From an uncultured Chloroflexota bacterium (GTDB lineage Bacteria > Chloroflexota > Chloroflexia > Thermomicrobiales > UBA6265), in NCBI GenBank assembly GCA_937901745.1, contig CALGSZ010000115.1:1-10036 (forward strand): DNA of 10,036 nucleotides. The letters run 5' to 3'. Each line of letters starts with the position of its first letter. Within the stretch, counting starts at the first letter, position 1. Shown here in pieces: positions 7,620 through 10,036 of the stretch. Below the pieces are notes generated by a model. That model made no database searches. It saw nothing but the letters and a program-made list of their open reading frames with translations, and had not been told where the DNA came from. Made by a program: the position numbers and the translations under genes.

Positions 7620-8323
7620 GCCTCCTCGAGGTCGACCGTGTGGTGACTGGATACGGGCGACTCACGGTTGTGCACGAAGTGTCCCTCAGGGTCGAGGCCG
7701 GTGAGATCGTCGCGCTGCTCGGACCCAACGGCGCTGGCAAGACGACTCTTCTGCGTGCCATCGCCGGGCACATTCCGACGACTGCAGGGACGATACGGCT
7801 CGACGGCGTAGACATCACATCCGCCGATGCCTACCGGCGTGCTCGGGCGGGAATCGGCTATGTCCCCCAAGACGGCAACGTCTTCCGATCGCTCAGCGTC
7901 AGTGACAATCTGGCTGCTGCCTCGCTGTTCAGGCCCGATCTGAGGGCTCTGATCGGACCGATCACCCAACGGTTCCCGCGTCTCGCCGAGCGGAGCAACC
8001 AGCTGGCTTCGACTCTATCGGGCGGAGAGCGCCAGATGTTGGCAGTGGGTTCGGCGATGGTGGGGGATCCTCAGCTCTTGCTCCTCGACGAACCCACCGC
8101 CGGGCTCGCTCCACGATTCGTCCAGGAGATCGTCACCTGGATGAGAGAGACCGCCTCAGAAGGCCGCGGCGTCGTTTGGGTGGTGGAGCAGAACCCCGAG
8201 ACCGTCCTCCGAGCCGCAAGCCGCGCCTACTTCATGAGCGGGGGTCAGATCAGCCACGAGCAAGCCGCCGCCGAGCTCGTGGCGAATCCAGACGTGCTTC
8301 GACGGGTCCTCTTCGACGGGTAA
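7616..8323 (+). CDS. livF: ABC importer ATP-binding protein LivF
   Basis: The 235-residue product is the second ATPase of the pair. It shows Walker A GPNGAGKTT (36-44), Q-loop Gln85 in GYVPQ, signature LSGGERQML (134-142), Walker B LLLLDE (154-159) and the EPTAGLAP element. The switch residue is Gln192 in VVEQNP rather than His, as is usual in LivF proteins, so this is not a defect. The length and the start MSLLEVDRV are typical. ATG 7616 overlaps the livG stop (ATGA). The stop TAA at 8321-8323 is followed by a 24-bp gap before the binding-protein gene, the largest gap in the operon. Confidence 0.96.
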   Translation: MSLLEVDRVVTGYGRLTVVHEVSLRVEAGEIVALLGPNGAGKTTLLRAIAGHIPTTAGTIRLDGVDITSADAYRRARAGIGYVPQDGNVFRSLSVSDNLAAASLFRPDLRALIGPITQRFPRLAERSNQLASTLSGGERQMLAVGSAMVGDPQLLLLDEPTAGLAPRFVQEIVTWMRETASEGRGVVWVVEQNPETVLRAASRAYFMSGGQISHEQAAAELVANPDVLRRVLFDG

Positions 8324-8332
8324 GGCAGAGAG

Positions 8333-8343
8333 AAAGGAAGGGA
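8333..8343 (+). promoter_or_regulatory. Strong ribosome binding site for the substrate-binding protein gene
   Basis: The purine-rich run AAAGGAAGGGA contains AGGAAGG at 8335-8341, six bases before ATG 8348. It lies in the only clear intergenic gap within the operon. An independent, strong site fits the general need for more binding protein than permease or ATPase. No convincing promoter fits into the 24-bp gap. Confidence 0.7.
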
Positions 8344-8347
8344 CGAC

Positions 8348-9667
8348 ATGCGTAGACGGCTACTCGCTCTGGTGGCGGCGCTGGCGATGGTGGTCGCCAG
8401 CTGCGGAGGCGAAGGTGCGGAGCAGGAAGGGGCCACCTCCCAGGACGCGTCTCCGGCCACCGCGAATGAAACCCAGCCCACGTCCAGCGAGACCACACCG
8501 AGCACATCTGGCTCCGGAAGCGCTTCTGGAGAAGGCGTGACGATGGGAATCCTCGCTCCATTCTCCGGTGAGATGGGCACCTTCGGCGAGATCGTGGCGA
8601 AGGGCTACGAAACAGCCGCCCAGGTGATCAACGACACCGGCCTCTTGGAGTGTGGGCCGATCGAGTTCATCACAGCCGACGACAAAACGAGCCCTGAGGT
8701 CGGGCGTCAGGAAGCCGAGCGGATGATCTCGAACGGAGCCGTGGCGATCATGGGTCCGACGTCGGACATCCTCATCGCTTTGGTTCCGTTGGCGCAGTCC
8801 GAGCAGGTGGTGGTCACATCGCCCTACGCCGGAAGCACCGCATTCAACGAGCTCGGTGGCGATTTCGCCTTCCGCACGGTCGGGCCGGATACCAACGACG
8901 GCCTGGCGGCGGCTAAGTGGATCGCAGACCAGGGCTACGAAGCTGTGGCAGTTTTCACCCAGCAGGAGGAGCAGCAGCTTTCGGCCGGCAACGCAGCTCG
9001 AGCCGCCTTGGCGGACCTCGGCGTCAACGTGGTATTCGACCAGGAGTTCGCGCCCGGTGAGGCGAGCTATTCGGGCACGTTGGCGACGGTTCTGGCAGCC
9101 GACCCCGACGTGATCTATCTGGCCGGCGGTCAGGAGTCCAGCCTGACGATCATCAACGAGGCTGCCCAGTTGGGGTATGCCGGTGATTGGTTGTTCTCCG
9201 CAGACCTAGCCACAGATGAGACCGTGCAGGCGGCCGGGCCGGATATCCTCGAGGGTGTTGGCTACACGGTCGTGTCGAGCACCGACCAGAACACTGAGGA
9301 GTACCAGACCTTCGCGGCTCTCCACGAGGAGATCGCCGGTGGCGCGCCGGGGCCCTTCGCAGCGAACGCATTCGACGGCCTCAATCTGATGGCTTTGGCG
9401 ATGGTCGCCTCTGGGGGATGCGACGGCCCTGCGATCAACGCCTCACTGCGAGATGTGTCGGCAGGCGGGACACCGGTGACATCTTTCGAAGAGGGGGCCA
9501 AGCTACTGGCAGAGGGTGAGGACATCGATTACCAAGGCGCGTCGGGGCCAGTGGACCTCGACGAGACAGGGAGCGTCGTCAACTCGTACTCGGTACAGCA
9601 GGTGATCGACGGCGTTTGGCAGGACATCCAGTTCTACCCAGCCGAAGAGCTCGCTGATCTAGGCTGA
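8348..9667 (+). CDS. LIV-type ABC importer substrate-binding lipoprotein
   Basis: The 439-residue product is a type I periplasmic-binding-fold protein of the LivK/Peripla_BP_6 kind, anchored outside the membrane. Residues 1-19 are a lipoprotein signal (Arg2-4, hydrophobic core, lipobox VASC with Cys19). Residues 20-63 are a Gly/Ser/Thr/Glu-rich tether of low complexity. The binding fold follows from about 65: GILAPFSGEMGTFGE (67-81), AVAIMGPTSD (131-140), VVVTSPYAGS (154-163), then DVIYLAG (254-260), and a C-terminal YQGASGPVDLDETGS (395-409) typical of the family. Cys102 and Cys358 could form a disulfide. It captures the solute for LivHMGF. The residues do not tell me the ligand, and the family covers amino acids, amides, urea and aromatic acids. 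The ATG has a strong ribosome binding site. Confidence 0.94.
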   Translation: MRRRLLALVAALAMVVASCGGEGAEQEGATSQDASPATANETQPTSSETTPSTSGSGSASGEGVTMGILAPFSGEMGTFGEIVAKGYETAAQVINDTGLLECGPIEFITADDKTSPEVGRQEAERMISNGAVAIMGPTSDILIALVPLAQSEQVVVTSPYAGSTAFNELGGDFAFRTVGPDTNDGLAAAKWIADQGYEAVAVFTQQEEQQLSAGNAARAALADLGVNVVFDQEFAPGEASYSGTLATVLAADPDVIYLAGGQESSLTIINEAAQLGYAGDWLFSADLATDETVQAAGPDILEGVGYTVVSSTDQNTEEYQTFAALHEEIAGGAPGPFAANAFDGLNLMALAMVASGGCDGPAINASLRDVSAGGTPVTSFEEGAKLLAEGEDIDYQGASGPVDLDETGSVVNSYSVQQVIDGVWQDIQFYPAEELADLG

Positions 9668-9682
9668 TCGAGCTGAAAGAAT

Positions 9683-9710
9683 GAGTGCGGGGCCGTACGG
9701 CCCCGCACTC
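9683..9710 (+). terminator. 28-bp perfect palindrome, probable operon terminator without a T-tract
   Basis: Bases 9683-9710 read the same on both strands: a 12-bp arm GAGTGCGGGGCC, the centre GTAC, and the exact complementary arm. As RNA this gives a very stable GC-rich hairpin 15 bp after the binding-protein stop. No run of T follows (the next bases are GACTCGTAGG), so it is not a classical intrinsic terminator, although T-poor hairpins are common at gene ends in high-GC Actinomycetota. Its position 24 bp before the GntR gene's start leaves an operator role possible. Confidence 0.65.
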
Positions 9711-9717
9711 GACTCGT

Positions 9718-9723
9718 AGGAAG
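9718..9723 (+). promoter_or_regulatory. Probable ribosome binding site of the GntR gene
   Basis: AGGAAG lies 10 bases before GTG 9734 and supports that start over the in-frame GTG at 9764, which would shorten the N-terminus by ten residues. The spacing is slightly long, so the choice is moderate. No clear -10/-35 promoter is visible between the palindrome and this site. Confidence 0.5.
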
Positions 9724-9733
9724 TGGTCACCTG

Positions 9734-10036
9734 GTGAGCTCAAAAGACTTCTCGGCGGTACACGTGCCTCTCGTCCAGGACGTCGTCCTGGAGCAATTGC
9801 GAGAACGTCTCGTCGACGGCACCTTCCCTCCCGGCTCACAGCTGAACATCAGTGAGATCGCGGAGGCGCTCGGCGTTTCGATCGTGCCTGTCCGTGAAGC
9901 GATCAAGATCCTCCAGAGCGAGGGGAGGCTCGTCAGGGATCGGAATCGGTCGTACAAGGTACGGCGGCTCACCAAAGACGAGCTGACACAGATGAACCAG
10001 CTCTCGTCTTACCTAGAAGTGGAATTGATTCGGGCA
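9734..10036 (+). CDS. GntR-family transcriptional regulator (FadR/FCD type), 3' end cut by window edge
   Basis: The 101 codons present are open to the window edge. Residues about 12-78 form a GntR winged helix: VLEQLRERLVDGTFPPGSQL (18-37), then ISEIAEALGVSIVPVREAIK (39-58), which holds the helix-turn-helix, and a wing ending in YKVRRLT. PPGSQL and the PVREA recognition helix are hallmarks of the family. The residues from about 82 (DELTQMNQL, then YLEVELIRA) look like the first helix of an FCD effector domain, pointing to the FadR subfamily, but most of that domain lies outside. Such proteins are usually repressors that respond to a metabolite of the pathway they control. Lying just downstream of the transporter operon on the same strand, it is a candidate local regulator. 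An alternative start is GTG 9764. Confidence 0.9.
   Translation, partial: MSSKDFSAVHVPLVQDVVLEQLRERLVDGTFPPGSQLNISEIAEALGVSIVPVREAIKILQSEGRLVRDRNRSYKVRRLTKDELTQMNQLSSYLEVELIRA

Noticed and set aside
8402..8540. Low-complexity Ser/Thr/Gly/Glu stretch as a possible repeat array or frame error
   Set aside because: There is no regular unit. It sits directly after the lipobox Cys and is an ordinary lipoprotein tether.
1..10036. tRNA, rRNA, CRISPR array, insertion sequence or phage attachment site
   Set aside because: I saw no regularly spaced repeats, transposase or integrase motifs, terminal inverted repeats or tRNA-like cloverleaf. Nearly all bases belong to the operon's genes.

Overview
The window is a gene-dense stretch of high-GC DNA (roughly 60-65% by eye) with every recognisable gene on the + strand. 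It looks like an interior-to-3' slice of one catabolic operon followed by the start of a regulator gene. The taxonomic guess is Actinomycetota, possibly a marine or soil Acidimicrobiia-like lineage. It rests on frequent GTG starts, GC-rich third positions and a lipoprotein with an Arg-rich signal peptide ending in Ala-Ser-Cys-Gly-Gly followed by a Ser/Thr-rich tether. It is an inference and was not tested by any search.

Region 1 (1-2949) is a three-subunit molybdenum hydroxylase of the xanthine dehydrogenase / CO-dehydrogenase-like family in the order FAD subunit (only its last 34 codons are in the window), 2Fe-2S subunit, molybdopterin subunit. The Mo subunit lacks the Cys loop of true Mo-Cu CO dehydrogenase, so it should hydroxylate an organic substrate such as an aldehyde or N-heterocycle.

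Region 2 (2946-5089) holds two less familiar enzymes. The first is a 484-residue protein that joins a complete nitrilase-superfamily amidase (Glu46-Lys114-Cys149) to a domain I recognise as DUF2848, which has no function I know of. The second is a 230-residue tandem cupin whose C-terminal copy has lost most metal ligands.

Region 3 (5093-9667) is a complete branched-chain-amino-acid/amide-type (LIV/HAAT) ABC importer: permease LivH, permease LivM, ATPase LivG, ATPase LivF, and a lipoprotein substrate-binding protein. A 28-bp perfect palindrome follows (9683-9710), probably the operon terminator. The window ends inside a GntR-family regulator (9734-10036, truncated by the edge).

Eight of the nine junctions from the FAD subunit to livF are overlaps of 1-4 bp or a 3-bp gap, and only the binding-protein gene stands 24 bp off with its own strong ribosome binding site. 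This argues for one co-translated unit: import a nitrogen-containing small molecule, oxidise it at a carbon with the Mo hydroxylase, cleave a C-N bond with the amidase and process the product with DUF2848 and the cupin protein, perhaps under control of the GntR protein. The substrate cannot be read from the sequence. The nitrilase-DUF2848 fusion in this setting is the most unusual item.
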